A DNA stretch of 64,000 bases from Qipengyuania xiapuensis (GTDB lineage Bacteria > Pseudomonadota > Alphaproteobacteria > Sphingomonadales > Sphingomonadaceae), in NCBI RefSeq assembly GCF_019711395.1, contig NZ_JAIGNL010000001.1:1426001-1490000 (forward strand), read 5' to 3'. The notes beneath the pieces were generated by a model. The model saw only the letters and a list, made by a program, of their open reading frames with translations. It was not told where the DNA came from and ran no database searches. The translations under genes were made by a program, and so were the position numbers. This document shows positions 20,859 through 31,376 of the stretch, in pieces; position 1 is the first letter of the stretch; each line of letters opens with the position of its first letter.

Positions 20859-22981
20859 TCACCTGCCTCCGGCACATCGGTTGCGGTTGCCGCCTGCCTG
20901 TCGGGCGTCTGCGCGGAGGGTGGTGCACGGCTGATCTGGCTGGTTGCCTCGTTGTCCTCGCGTCGAGGGGTGACCGAATCCCCGAGTTGCTCGGCCTGCC
21001 TCGCGGCAAGACGAGCCTCGGCCTCGACCTTGTCGAAGATATCGTCGTCGCGGGTGGGGATAGGCGGCACCGAGGCACCGTTTGCCGCGGCATAGGCGCG
21101 GTACTTGGCATCGAGGCGCTGCTGGGCGGTTCCGCCCCATTGCGTTTCCAGGGCGCGGAGCGCTTCGAGACCCTTTGCCGGATCGAACAGATAAGTCATC
21201 ACGTCGCGCGCGATCGGGTAGGCCGAACCCGAACCGCCGCCGTGTTCGATGACCACTGCGCCTGCGTATTTCGGTTTGTCGAAGGGCGCGAAGAAAACGA
21301 ACAACCCGTGGTCGCGGTACTTCCACGGGCCTGTCTTCCCGTCCGAAATGCTGAGCGAGACCACCTGAGCCGTACCGGTCTTGCCTGCCATCTGGATGCC
21401 TTCGATCGGCAAGCGCGCACGGCCAGCGGTTCCCGGGCCGTTGACGACGTCGCTCATGGCCTTGCGGACGTAGTCGATCTCTTCGGCGCTGAAGTCGAAA
21501 TGTTCGAATTCCGGCCGGGGGTCGTCCATCCGCAGGTGCGGGACGACCTTGTATCCGGTCGCCAGTCGCGAGGCCATCACCGCCAGCTGCAGCGGGTTCA
21601 CGAGGTAATAGCCCTGGCCGATCGAGGCGTTGACCGTGTCGAAGGGCTGCCACGCCTGGTCGTACTTGCGCTGCTTCCACGAGGGTTCCGGCACGGTGCC
21701 GTAGAACTGGCTGGTGACCGGCAGATCGAATTCCTCGCCCAGACCCATCTTGTGGGCCCATTCGGCGACCTTCTCGAAGCCGACCTGCTGGGCGAAGTGA
21801 TAGAAATAGCTGTCGCAGCTCTGGTAGATGGCCTTCGCCATGTCGACAGAGCCGTGATTGCTCCAGCAATTGAAGAAGCGGTTGCCGATACGCCGTCCGC
21901 CACCGCAGATGATGGTCTCTTCCGGCTTCACCCCCGCATCGAGGAAGGCCATGCAGTGCATCGGCTTGACCGTCGATCCCGGAGGATAGAGGCCCTTGAG
22001 AACCTTGTTTCGCAGCGGCACGCGCTCGTCTTCGCGAAGCATCGCATATTCGACGCGGCCGATGCCGGCGGAAAAGCTGTTCGGATCGAAGCTGGGCATG
22101 GAGGACATGCACAGGACGTCGCCGGTCTCGCAATCCATGACGACGCAGGACCCGCTCTCGAGGCCGATGCGCCGTGCGGCATAGTCCTGAAGCGGGCCGT
22201 CAATCGTGAGGCGTACGGGCTTGCCCTGCGTGTCCTCCCGGGTTTCCAGATCGCGCACGATGCGTCCCGATGCAGTGACTTCGACCCGGCGCGCGCCCGG
22301 CTTGCCCTGCAGCTCTTCCTCGAACTGCTGTTCGAGCGAATCCTTGCCGATCTTGTAGCCTGGTGTGATCAGGATGGGGTCGGGGCGTTCCTCGTATTCT
22401 TCTGCCGACGCGGGGCCTACGTAGCCGAGCAGGTGACCGACGCTCGGCCCGGTCGGGTAGAAACGAGAGAAGCCACGTTGCGGGACTACGCCCGGCAGGT
22501 CGGGAAGCCGCACGCTGATCGCGGCGAATTCGTCATAATCGAGACCCGTCGCCACCTCGATGGGCTGGAAGCCGCGCGCTTCGTCGATCCGCTTGGAGAT
22601 GTCGGCGATCGTGGTGTCGGGCAGGTCAAGGATATCGGCAAGTGCATCGAGCGTGCGTTCCGGATTTTCCATCCTGTCCGGGATCACGTCGACGCGGAAG
22701 TCGGCGCGGTTGGAGGCGAGGGGGGCACCGTTACGGTCGAGAATCCAGCCCCTGCGCGGCGGGATCAGCGAGAGGTTTACGCGGTTACTTTCCGATTCCA
22801 GCACCCAGCGCTCGTTCTCCGCGATGGCGATGTAACCCATGCGCGCAGCCAGGATTGCGCCGATCCCGCCCATGCCGCCGCCGATCACGAAGGTGCGCCG
22901 GTTGAAGGCGTTCTCCAGCGTGGTCTGGCTGACCAGTTCCTTGGGCTTGTTACGGATGCCCCGCTTCCTGAACAGGCCCAT
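20855..22981 (-). CDS. mrdA: Penicillin-binding protein 2 (transpeptidase of the elongasome)
   Basis: Crosslinks peptidoglycan in lateral wall growth with RodA. A 708-aa inner-membrane protein with one N-terminal anchor (FVIGGGMGGIGAILAARMGY) after a short basic tail. A dimerisation/pedestal region (GWILDRNGAPLASN) precedes the transpeptidase domain with SxxK in GSTVKPMH, a SCD motif (SCDSYFYHFAQQ) and KTG in MAGKTGTAQVV. The C-terminal ~90 residues are a charged, Ala/Arg/Gln-rich tail beyond the catalytic domain. The start overlaps the mreD stop by one base. Confidence 0.96.
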   Translation of the reverse strand: MGLFRKRGIRNKPKELVSQTTLENAFNRRTFVIGGGMGGIGAILAARMGYIAIAENERWVLESESNRVNLSLIPPRRGWILDRNGAPLASNRADFRVDVIPDRMENPERTLDALADILDLPDTTIADISKRIDEARGFQPIEVATGLDYDEFAAISVRLPDLPGVVPQRGFSRFYPTGPSVGHLLGYVGPASAEEYEERPDPILITPGYKIGKDSLEQQFEEELQGKPGARRVEVTASGRIVRDLETREDTQGKPVRLTIDGPLQDYAARRIGLESGSCVVMDCETGDVLCMSSMPSFDPNSFSAGIGRVEYAMLREDERVPLRNKVLKGLYPPGSTVKPMHCMAFLDAGVKPEETIICGGGRRIGNRFFNCWSNHGSVDMAKAIYQSCDSYFYHFAQQVGFEKVAEWAHKMGLGEEFDLPVTSQFYGTVPEPSWKQRKYDQAWQPFDTVNASIGQGYYLVNPLQLAVMASRLATGYKVVPHLRMDDPRPEFEHFDFSAEEIDYVRKAMSDVVNGPGTAGRARLPIEGIQMAGKTGTAQVVSLSISDGKTGPWKYRDHGLFVFFAPFDKPKYAGAVVIEHGGGSGSAYPIARDVMTYLFDPAKGLEALRALETQWGGTAQQRLDAKYRAYAAANGASVPPIPTRDDDIFDKVEAEARLAARQAEQLGDSVTPRREDNEATSQISRAPPSAQTPDRQAATATDVPEAGE

Positions 22982-23532
22982 CAGACGCGCTTCCAGCGAC
23001 GCAGCCGCAGGTCGTCAAACCACCCGACCATGCGGGCGATGAGGGGGAAAATCAGGATGGAAAGCACGAATTGGGGCACGACACCGATCAGCGAATGCAG
23101 CGTGGGGGTGGCGCCGGAAAGCAGCCAACCCACGAGGAGATATATTGCGATCAATATACAGGCTGTGAACCAGTCCTGCCAGAAGGCGCGCCACGGCCAT
23201 CGGTTTTCGATCAGCTCGATCACGAGAAGGACCACCGACCATGTCAGGATGGCAAAGCCGAAGGGCTGGCCGCTATAGAGATCGTCGAACAGGCCAAGCG
23301 GGAAGCCGGCCCAGACGGGCAGCAGTCCTGGCCTGACGAGGCGCCATGCGATGAGCAGCATGAACCCGAGTGGCGGCACCATCGGGAGAGCGGCTGCAAC
23401 TGCGAAGATCGGTAGCAGCGAGGCAATCAGTATGCTGGCCCAGGGAATGATATTCGCCAGCAGGGGGGAGTGCGAGCGATTGATCCTGCTTCCATAGGCG
23501 TCGCTACGCGCTCGCGGATCGTTGCGCTCCAT
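22981..23532 (-). CDS. mreD: Rod shape-determining protein MreD
   Basis: Integral membrane component of the elongasome. A 183-aa protein with about five hydrophobic segments (WASILIASLLPIFAVAAALP, PPLGFMLLIAWRLVRPGLLP, FAILTWSVVLLVIELI and others) and the typical GLFDDLYSGQPFG loop. It is coupled by one-base overlaps to mreC upstream and mrdA downstream. Divergent in sequence, as MreD generally is; operon position secures the call. Confidence 0.93.
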   Translation of the reverse strand: MERNDPRARSDAYGSRINRSHSPLLANIIPWASILIASLLPIFAVAAALPMVPPLGFMLLIAWRLVRPGLLPVWAGFPLGLFDDLYSGQPFGFAILTWSVVLLVIELIENRWPWRAFWQDWFTACILIAIYLLVGWLLSGATPTLHSLIGVVPQFVLSILIFPLIARMVGWFDDLRLRRWKRV

Positions 23533-24422
23533 CAGTCGGTCAGTTCCTCTTCGATGGGCGTCTGCGCGCCGATGGCGGCATCGGGTTCGAAGATGGGCTC
23601 GACAGCGACGAAATCGGTTGCGGCGGGATCGCTGACGATGCGCGCGAGGCCGCCGTCATCGTTGAGTTCGGTCACGATCGCGACCGCGATGCCGGGCGGA
23701 TAGTAACCGCCTGCGCCGCTCGTCACGAACATGTCGCCGGGCTGCAGCGGGTTGATGCCGAGATTGATGAGCTTGATCCTGAGCAGGCTGTCGCCGCGGC
23801 CTTCCGCGAAGGCGACCACCTCGTCTCCGGCCCGGCGAACCGGCAGGACGCTCTCGCTGTCGGTCAGCAGCAGGACGCGCGAGGACGAGCCGCCCGTTTC
23901 GAGGATGCGCCCGACCACGCCGCGCGGGCTGCGCACCGGCATGCCGACTTCGACACCGTCATCCGACCCAGCTCCAAGATAGGCGAAACGCCGCGTGCTC
24001 GAAGAGGACGAGCCAACCAGTCGCGCAACCGCGACCGGCGTACGGTCCTTGTCCTGGAGGTCCAGCAGACCCTTGAGGCGCACGTTCTCCTGACGGATGG
24101 CCTCTGCCTCGGCGAGGCGGATACGCGCCAGTTCCATTTCGCGCCGCAGTTCTGCGTTCTTGGATCCGGCGCGGTAGTAGCCGCTGATCGAGTCCCACAG
24201 TCCCTTGGATTCCGTCCTCACCGTCGCAACGGTTTCGGTAGCCGGAGTTGCCGCATCCTGTGCCGCACCACGTGGGCCGCCGAAAAGGTCGGGCTGGAAG
24301 AAGGAAACGCCAAGCAGCACAGCGCCGATGAGGGCACCGAGACCGGCCACGATGTAGCCGGTGAACAGATTGTATTGCGCCCGCTTGGAATAAGTGGAGC
24401 GCCGCTGGCCGCTCGGCGCCAT
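23532..24422 (-). CDS. mreC: Rod shape-determining protein MreC
   Basis: Periplasmic bitopic scaffold linking MreB and PBP2. A 296-aa protein: basic cytosolic N-terminus, one membrane helix at about residues 20-42 (GYIVAGLGALIGAVLLGVSF), a coiled coil (LRREMELARIRLAEAEAIRQ) and a beta-rich domain with SPRGVVGRILETGGSSSRVL and VTSGAGGYYPPGIAVA. The C-terminus is a short acidic, Glu/Ala/Pro tail. It lies 19 nt after mreB and overlaps mreD by one base. Confidence 0.95.
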   Translation of the reverse strand: MAPSGQRRSTYSKRAQYNLFTGYIVAGLGALIGAVLLGVSFFQPDLFGGPRGAAQDAATPATETVATVRTESKGLWDSISGYYRAGSKNAELRREMELARIRLAEAEAIRQENVRLKGLLDLQDKDRTPVAVARLVGSSSSSTRRFAYLGAGSDDGVEVGMPVRSPRGVVGRILETGGSSSRVLLLTDSESVLPVRRAGDEVVAFAEGRGDSLLRIKLINLGINPLQPGDMFVTSGAGGYYPPGIAVAIVTELNDDGGLARIVSDPAATDFVAVEPIFEPDAAIGAQTPIEEELTD

Positions 24423-24441
24423 GGTCTGCCCCCTTCTTCGC

Positions 24442-25665
<1,224 letters not shown>

Positions 25666-25681
25666 CTATGTTGTGATGTCC

Positions 25682-27484
25682 ATGCCCGAAATACGCCGCC
25701 TGCCCGATAATCTGGTCAATCGCATCGCTGCTGGCGAGGTCGTCGAGCGCCCGTCTTCGGCGCTCAAGGAGCTGGTCGAAAACGCCATCGATGCCGGTGC
25801 GACACGGATCGCCGTGAAGCTGGTCGAAGGCGGTCTGACGAGCCTCGAAGTGACCGACGATGGCTGCGGCATGACTCCGGACGAGATGGCCCTCGCTCTG
25901 GAGCGCCACGCCACCTCGAAGCTGCCCGACGAAGCGATCGAGCAGGTCGCCACGCTCGGCTTCAGGGGCGAGGCATTGCCCAGCATCGCCAGCGTGGCGC
26001 GCTTCTCGCTCGAAAGTCGCCCCAAGGGCGCCGAGCAGGGCTGGAAGCGAGTGGTCGATCACGGCGAGCTGGTTTCGGAAGGGCCCGCAGCTCTCCCGCC
26101 AGGAACGCGCGTGCGGGTCGAGAACCTGTTCGGCAAGATCCCCGCGCGCCGCAAGTTCCTCCGTACGCCCCGCAGCGAATATGCCGCCTGCCTCGATGTC
26201 GTGAAGCGCCTCGCGATGGCGCGGCCCGATGTGGCCATCACGCTCGACCATGGCGAGCGGCGCATTCTCGGCCTGCAGGGCGGGGAAGGGCTGGCCAATC
26301 GCGTGGCACAGGTCGTGGCACGCGAGCTGAAGGAAAACGGCGTCGCTATCGATCTCGATCGCGGGACCATGCGCCTCAGCGGTATCGCCGGCCTGCCGAC
26401 CTACAATCGCGGGATTGCCGATCACCAGTACCTCTTCGTCAATGGTCGCCCGGTGAAGGACCGGCTGCTGACGGGCGCAGTGCGCGGTGCCTATGCCGAC
26501 ATGCTGGCGCGCGATCGCCATGCTGTGCTCGCGCTGTTCCTCGATCTCCCGCCAGAAGAGGTGGATGTGAACGTCCATCCCGCGAAGACCGAAGTGCGCT
26601 TCCGTGACGCACAGGCGGTGCGCGGGTTCATTGTCTCGGGCCTCCGCAACGCACTTGCGACCGGGGACAAGCGCAGCGCCCAGTCTCCCGATGCAGGCGC
26701 AATGTCGCGCTGGCAGCAGGAACCGGTTCGCGAAGAACCTGCACCGGCGCTTCGCTCGATCTTCGAAGGCCGAGACTGGTCGTCACCGCAGCAGCGCGTG
26801 TCCGAACCGTCACAGGCTTGGCGCGGGGCCGATACCGATGTGATGGCCGCTCCGCAGGGCCGCGCAGAGGAAGCCGCACCGGTCGCCGCCGAAGCGCAGG
26901 ACTACCCACTCGGCATCGCGCGTGGTCAGGTTGCGAACACCTACATCGTGGCCGAGGCGAAGGATGGGCTGGTCCTCGTCGACCAGCACGCTGCGCACGA
27001 GCGCCTCGTGCTAGAACGCCTGAAAGCGGCCGGCGCCGAAGAGGCGGTTGCACGCAGCCAGGCGCTGCTCATCCCCGAAGTGGTGGAACTGGACGAAACC
27101 AGCTGCGACCGGCTCGAGGAAGCTGCCGACACGTTGGCCAAGCACGGCCTCGCGATCGAACGCTTCGGCCCTTCGGCCATGCTCGTTCGCAGCCTTCCGC
27201 ACGCAATTGCGCGTACCGATCCGGAAAAGCTCCTGCGCGATATAGACGACGATCTCGCACTCAATGGCGAGGCGCTGCACCTTGGTGAAAAGCTCGACCT
27301 CGTGCTTGCCACCATGGCTTGTCACGGGTCTGTCAGGGCAGGGCGCACCTTGCGCGTCGACGAGATGAACGCCCTGCTGCGCGAAATGGAGCGCACGCCG
27401 CGATCGGGCCAGTGCAACCACGGGCGTCCCACATGGGTCAAACTCTCGATGGAAGACGTCGAGAAGCTGTTCGGGAGACATTGA
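25682..27484 (+). CDS. mutL: DNA mismatch repair protein MutL
   Basis: Mismatch-repair mediator with ATPase and latent nicking endonuclease. A 600-aa protein from the ATG at 25682; an ATG at 25676 would add two residues and neither has a strong ribosome site. The GHKL ATPase domain has ELVENAIDAGATRI, DDGCGM and TLGFRGEALPSIASV. A Glu/Pro/Ala-rich linker spans about residues 335-410. The C-terminal domain carries the endonuclease motif DQHAAHERLVLE and CNHGRPT, as expected in organisms without MutH. Coupled by TGATG to the following lipoprotein gene. Confidence 0.96.
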   Translation: MPEIRRLPDNLVNRIAAGEVVERPSSALKELVENAIDAGATRIAVKLVEGGLTSLEVTDDGCGMTPDEMALALERHATSKLPDEAIEQVATLGFRGEALPSIASVARFSLESRPKGAEQGWKRVVDHGELVSEGPAALPPGTRVRVENLFGKIPARRKFLRTPRSEYAACLDVVKRLAMARPDVAITLDHGERRILGLQGGEGLANRVAQVVARELKENGVAIDLDRGTMRLSGIAGLPTYNRGIADHQYLFVNGRPVKDRLLTGAVRGAYADMLARDRHAVLALFLDLPPEEVDVNVHPAKTEVRFRDAQAVRGFIVSGLRNALATGDKRSAQSPDAGAMSRWQQEPVREEPAPALRSIFEGRDWSSPQQRVSEPSQAWRGADTDVMAAPQGRAEEAAPVAAEAQDYPLGIARGQVANTYIVAEAKDGLVLVDQHAAHERLVLERLKAAGAEEAVARSQALLIPEVVELDETSCDRLEEAADTLAKHGLAIERFGPSAMLVRSLPHAIARTDPEKLLRDIDDDLALNGEALHLGEKLDLVLATMACHGSVRAGRTLRVDEMNALLREMERTPRSGQCNHGRPTWVKLSMEDVEKLFGRH

Positions 27485-27975
27485 TGCGCTGGATTGCTGT
27501 CGGTCTTGCCCTTGCCGTCGCGGCTTGCGGCCCCACTCCAGAGGAACAGGCCGCAGCAGATGCGCGCGATGTCGCCGAGGTGAAGGCCAACCAGGATGCT
27601 CCGGCTGAGCAGCTCGTGCTGGACCCCATTCGCTACCGCGAGATCGAAAAATTCGAGCTTTACGGTGCGGGCTGCAGTTTCGTGCCCGATGGTGGCGGAC
27701 TGGGCGCGGTCGCGATCGCGATGGCCGACGAAGGCTACGCCATCCGCAATGGCGAGCTGCTGCGCTTTGCCGCGGACAAGGGCAGTGCTGAACTCCCCTA
27801 TCTCGCGCGCCGCGAATACGACGGGCTCGAATACTCCTTCACACTCGACCTCGACGAGGCGAGCGGTGAAAAAACCGGTATGGAAACAAGCGATTATCGC
27901 GGGATTCTAACGGTACGCGACAGCAGCGATGCAGTCGTCTACCGGGCAGAAGGTTTGACCCAATGCGGGGCCTGA
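27484..27975 (+). CDS. Putative lipoprotein, unknown function
   Basis: A 163-aa protein with a short lipoprotein signal (MRWIAVGLALAVAACG, lipobox VAAC), followed by an acidic Ala/Glu-rich linker and a mixed beta domain containing YGAGCSFVPDGGGLGAVAIA, with a second Cys close to the end (LTQCGA), so a periplasmic disulfide is plausible. No family recognised. Its ATG shares a base with the mutL stop. It ends 2 bp from the convergent MaoC gene, leaving no room for a separate terminator. Confidence 0.8.
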   Translation: MRWIAVGLALAVAACGPTPEEQAAADARDVAEVKANQDAPAEQLVLDPIRYREIEKFELYGAGCSFVPDGGGLGAVAIAMADEGYAIRNGELLRFAADKGSAELPYLARREYDGLEYSFTLDLDEASGEKTGMETSDYRGILTVRDSSDAVVYRAEGLTQCGA

Positions 27976-27977
27976 GG

Positions 27978-28436
27978 TTAGTCTGATCCTTCCGGATCGC
28001 GGGTCCTGATGAGCCCGTTCGACACCATTTCCAGAACCACTACATCGTCCTGGTTGTACGTACGGATGCGGCTCTTGAAGATCCCCATTTCGGGACGCGA
28101 AGCGCTGCGGCGCTTTTCGATGATCTCGGTTTCGCAGCGCAGGGTGTCGCCCGGGTACACCGGCTTCTTCCAGCGGATCTGGTCGACGCCCGGAGAGCCG
28201 AGACCGGCCGACTTCTCGTCCTTCATGTTCTCGACCATCATGGCCATCGTCATCGAGCAGGTGTGCCAGCCGCTCGCGGACAAACGTCCGAAGTGCGTCT
28301 GCGCAGCCGCCTCGTCGTCGAGGTGGAAGGGCTGGGGGTCGTATTTCGAGGCGAAATCCATCACCTCTTCACGGGTCACTTCGTAGCGGCCGAAGGCGTT
28401 CTTCGTGCCGACCTCGATGTCTTCATAGAACTTCAT
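27978..28436 (-). CDS. MaoC family dehydratase
   Basis: A 152-aa hot-dog-fold protein, probably an enoyl-CoA hydratase or acyl dehydratase. It starts MKFYEDIEVGTKNAFGRYEV and carries the hydratase motif YDPQPFHLDDEAA (catalytic Asp and His) near residue 35, then FGRLSASGWHTCSMTMAM. Substrate chain is unknown. It lies 15 nt downstream of the glutaredoxin-MauE gene on the same strand but the functions look unrelated. Confidence 0.9.
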   Translation of the reverse strand: MKFYEDIEVGTKNAFGRYEVTREEVMDFASKYDPQPFHLDDEAAAQTHFGRLSASGWHTCSMTMAMMVENMKDEKSAGLGSPGVDQIRWKKPVYPGDTLRCETEIIEKRRSASRPEMGIFKSRIRTYNQDDVVVLEMVSNGLIRTRDPEGSD

Positions 28437-28451
28437 GTGCGTTGCTGTGGC

Positions 28452-29192
28452 TTACAGCGTCGGGCGAAGCAACATCCAAACTGCCATGCCGATCATCGCG
28501 AGATTCTCGGTGAGCGACACGAAGCCCAGCGGTACGCTGGCGCTGCCGCCCACACAGGCGCATTTGATGTCGCGCTTCTGGATGTAGACGGCGTAGAAGA
28601 CGCTGACCGCGCCGATGGTGCCGATAATCAGGGCAATCGGTATCGAGAGCCAGGGCAGGATGCGGCCTGCCATCAGTACCGCCGCGGTCGCCTCCAGATA
28701 AGGGTAGGCATAAGCGTAGGGCACGAAGCGGCGACCCAGCAGGTCGTAGCCGACGAACATGCTGGAGAATTGCTCCACGTCCTGCAGCTTCAGCATCGCG
28801 AGCATGGCCATCGAGAATGCGACGAACCATTCCGCGGCGCGGATCGTGAACGGTGCCTGATAGACAAAGAAGCTCAGGGAGATGGCCAGCGCGGCGCCGA
28901 CGGCAAAGACCGCGAGGACGGGCCTGTAGCTCTTCTCTCCCTCTGCCTTGGTGCGAGTTCCGAAATGTTCGCGCAGGGCATCGTAGCCCCCGATCCGTTC
29001 GCCCTCGATGAAGACCTGCGGTGTCGTCTTGACCCCGTGCTTTTCCTTGAAAGCATCGGTCTGTTCGCGGGTGGAGAGGTGATGGTCTTCGACCGTGTAG
29101 CCGTGCTTTTCAAGCAGCCACTTGGCCTTGATGCCATAGGGACAGACATGCTTGTCCATCACCATCCGGTAGAGTTGTGCGGTCTTCGTCAT
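28452..29192 (-). CDS. Glutaredoxin fused to a MauE-like membrane domain
   Basis: A 246-aa fusion. Residues 1-80 are a glutaredoxin with a CPYG active site (one thiol, HVCPYGIKAKWLLEKHGY) and the cis-Pro TTPQVFIEGERIGGYDAL. Residues about 92-245 are a four-helix MauE-type membrane domain with a conserved Cys pair in KRDIKCACVGG. MauE and related DoxX-like proteins act in membrane thiol-disulfide exchange; here the glutaredoxin would feed electrons to it directly (inference). A near-perfect CsoR-type palindrome sits 12 nt upstream of the start, suggesting induction by copper or reactive sulfur. Confidence 0.85.
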   Translation of the reverse strand: MTKTAQLYRMVMDKHVCPYGIKAKWLLEKHGYTVEDHHLSTREQTDAFKEKHGVKTTPQVFIEGERIGGYDALREHFGTRTKAEGEKSYRPVLAVFAVGAALAISLSFFVYQAPFTIRAAEWFVAFSMAMLAMLKLQDVEQFSSMFVGYDLLGRRFVPYAYAYPYLEATAAVLMAGRILPWLSIPIALIIGTIGAVSVFYAVYIQKRDIKCACVGGSASVPLGFVSLTENLAMIGMAVWMLLRPTL

Positions 29193-29203
29193 GTCCGTGA
29201 AAT

Positions 29204-29220
29204 ATACCCCTAGGGGGTAT
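29204..29220 (-). promoter_or_regulatory. CsoR-family-type operator upstream of the glutaredoxin-MauE gene
   Basis: ATACCCC TA GGGGGTAT, a palindrome with one extra G, lies 12-28 nt before the ATG at 29192. ATACCC...GGGTAT centres are typical of CsoR/CstR-like metal or persulfide repressors. The DUF1206 gene stop is only 9 nt beyond it, so the site has to serve this gene. No csoR gene is in the window. Confidence 0.6.
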
Positions 29221-29228
29221 GTTTCAAG

Positions 29229-30029
29229 TCACGCCCTGAATTGCGGAACTCCGGCATCGCTATCGAGCTCAGGAATGATCCGGTAGCGCGCCTGGATGAC
29301 GCTGTAGATGCCGAACAGGAGCAATCCGACGGCGGTCAGCGTGAAGATGAAGCCTTCGCCAGCGAGGCTGGCTACGGCATCGCCGAGTGTCTTCACTTCG
29401 CTTGCGCCGCTCGACATAAAGCCTGCCTTGAACAGCGACCAGCCGATCACCGTGTAGACGACGGCGCGGGCGAGGTAGCCTGCCAGGCCCAGCCAACGCA
29501 CCGAACTGGGTGCCTGTCCACTGATGCGCTGCATGAATTCGCCGGTGATACCCTTCTTTGCCTGGAAGGCCGCGGCGATGAACAGGGCAATGCCGAGCAG
29601 GCCAAGCAACACGCCTCCGAATTCCATCGAGAGGACCCCTGAAGCGGCTTCCTGCGCGCCTCCGCCGGAGGAGCCGCCGCTGTTGTTGGCGAACTGGTAG
29701 GCCGAATAGGCAAGCGCAAGGTGGCCCACACCGCTACCGGCATGGCCGAGCCGCTTGCCCCATCCCTTTGCATCCGAGCCGTTGTTCTCGATATCGAAGA
29801 GCGGCGAACAAAACCGGAATAGGGCATAGGCGAACAGTCCGATCACCATGATCCAGAGGATGGCAGTGCCCGCCGGATAAGCCTTGATGGCCTCGAAAAT
29901 TCCATTGGTGCCTTCGGCGATCTGGTTCGCGCTCGTCAGGGCGACAAGGCCGAGAACGAAATAAAGGATCGCGCGGCTCAGATAGCCAACGCGCACCAGC
30001 CAATTGAACTTCTCGGACTTGTCTACCAC
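29229..30029 (-). CDS. DUF1206 domain-containing membrane protein
   Basis: A 266-aa protein with six membrane helices in three repeated two-helix units, as in DUF1206: RVGYLSRAILYFVLGLVAL, then HAGSGVGHLALAYSAYQF, then LGLAGYLARAVVYTVIGW. A Gly/Ser-rich loop (NNSGGSSGGG) sits after the second unit. Function is unknown. It lies between the phosphodiesterase gene upstream and the glutaredoxin-MauE gene downstream, all leftward. Confidence 0.88.
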   Translation of the reverse strand: MVDKSEKFNWLVRVGYLSRAILYFVLGLVALTSANQIAEGTNGIFEAIKAYPAGTAILWIMVIGLFAYALFRFCSPLFDIENNGSDAKGWGKRLGHAGSGVGHLALAYSAYQFANNSGGSSGGGAQEAASGVLSMEFGGVLLGLLGIALFIAAAFQAKKGITGEFMQRISGQAPSSVRWLGLAGYLARAVVYTVIGWSLFKAGFMSSGASEVKTLGDAVASLAGEGFIFTLTAVGLLLFGIYSVIQARYRIIPELDSDAGVPQFRA

Positions 30030-30091
30030 CGGAATACTCCCCTTGTTTGAATGCCTAACGGGAGGCGGGGCGGGGTGTTCCTAGTGTTCAG

Positions 30092-31354
30092 TCAGTCCGT
30101 TACGAGAGCGGGCCTGAGACTGTCGAGCGAACCGTCTGCGCGTCCCGCCTGCGGCAGACCGACCAGATGGCGCAGCAGAGGCGCAACATCGGTGTTGTCG
30201 AAAATCGGCACTGTCGTCGCTGCGCGGAATGCCGGGCCGTTGGCGATGAAGAGCGCCTTCATCTCGGGAGAGAACGGATCATAGCCGTGGTTCCCGCCGC
30301 TCCAGTTGGCGGAGGAACGCGAGCGGGAAATGGTCCAGCCTGTTTCCGGCAGGCAGAAGTAGGGAGGGATACGGTCATGCGTGCCGTAGTTATAGCGCGC
30401 CGGAATGTCCTCTTTCGCCCAACACGTCATGTTGTCGTGATCGGCGAGGATGGCCTCGCGGAACTCGCGCGATTTGCCCTCGGCCGGTTCGAAAGTGGCG
30501 TAGGCGCCGGCTTCGACGAGGCGGTAGAGTGAGCTGTCGAAGAGTTCGTCGAGGGCGATTACACGCTCGGAGCTGGTCGGTGCCATGCCGTGGTCGGAGA
30601 CGATCACCAGGTTCGCCGGCTGCTGCATCGCGCGCAGCTGTTCGACCAACATTGCGATGTGCGCGTCTACATCGCGGAGCGCGGCGTCGATCTCTTCGCC
30701 TTCGGGGCCGTCGTCATGCCCAGCAGTGTCCACGGTGTCGAAATAGAGCGTGACGAATTCCGGGCGGATGTCCGCGGGACGGCGGAGCCAGTCGAGCACG
30801 GAATTCACGCGCTGCGTGTTCGAAACCTGCATCGAGAATTGCTGCCAGTCGCTCGGCAGGATGCCGTCCATAACCGGCCCGAAACGTACAGCGGTGCCGC
30901 CCCATGGCACTGCCGAGCCCGGCCAGAACATGGCGGCGCTGCGGATACCGGCTTCTTCCGCCTCGACCCAGACAGGCTTGGCGTCGTTCCACCAGTAAGG
31001 ATCGACCGTCGCCATGGTGAAGGTCTCTTCGGGCCTGCCCTGGTCTTCCATACGGTTGGCGGTGATGCCGTGATGGTCCGGGACGAGGCCCGTCACCAGC
31101 GTCCAATGGTTGGGGAAGGTCTTCGTCGGGAATGAGGGCCGCATCTCGGCGTTCACGCCGCCTTCGGCGAGCGCGGACAGACCCGGCGTGATGCCGCGAT
31201 CGAGATAGTCCGGATGGAAGCCGTCGATCGACACGAGGATCGTGACCGGCTCGCGGACTTCCACGGTTGCCGCCGAAACGCTCTCGACCTGCGGTGCGCA
31301 GGCGGGGAGCGCCGTGATGGCGGCAAGGGCGAGGGCGGCAGCGAGCTTTTTCAT
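30092..31354 (-). CDS. NPP-type phosphodiesterase / alkaline phosphatase superfamily lipoprotein
   Basis: A 420-aa exported enzyme of the nucleotide pyrophosphatase/phosphodiesterase group. Lipoprotein-like signal (MKKLAAALALAAITALPAC). All catalytic residues are visible: Asp in VSIDGFHPDYL, the Thr nucleophile in FPTKTFPNHWTLVTG, Asp/His in YFDTVDTAGHDDGPEG, the Asp-His pair of VSDHGMAPTS and the late His of GGNHGYDPFSPEM. Substrate likely a nucleotide or lipid phosphodiester in the periplasm; the exact one is unknown. It lies 22 bp downstream of ychF. Confidence 0.9.
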   Translation of the reverse strand: MKKLAAALALAAITALPACAPQVESVSAATVEVREPVTILVSIDGFHPDYLDRGITPGLSALAEGGVNAEMRPSFPTKTFPNHWTLVTGLVPDHHGITANRMEDQGRPEETFTMATVDPYWWNDAKPVWVEAEEAGIRSAAMFWPGSAVPWGGTAVRFGPVMDGILPSDWQQFSMQVSNTQRVNSVLDWLRRPADIRPEFVTLYFDTVDTAGHDDGPEGEEIDAALRDVDAHIAMLVEQLRAMQQPANLVIVSDHGMAPTSSERVIALDELFDSSLYRLVEAGAYATFEPAEGKSREFREAILADHDNMTCWAKEDIPARYNYGTHDRIPPYFCLPETGWTISRSRSSANWSGGNHGYDPFSPEMKALFIANGPAFRAATTVPIFDNTDVAPLLRHLVGLPQAGRADGSLDSLRPALVTD

Positions 31355-31376
31355 CTTGGCGACATTCCGGAGTGGA

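Noticed and set aside
20819-23278. An 819-codon open frame antisense to mrdA and mreD
   Set aside because: Shadow of well-conserved elongasome genes; low-complexity His/Arg/Asp translation.
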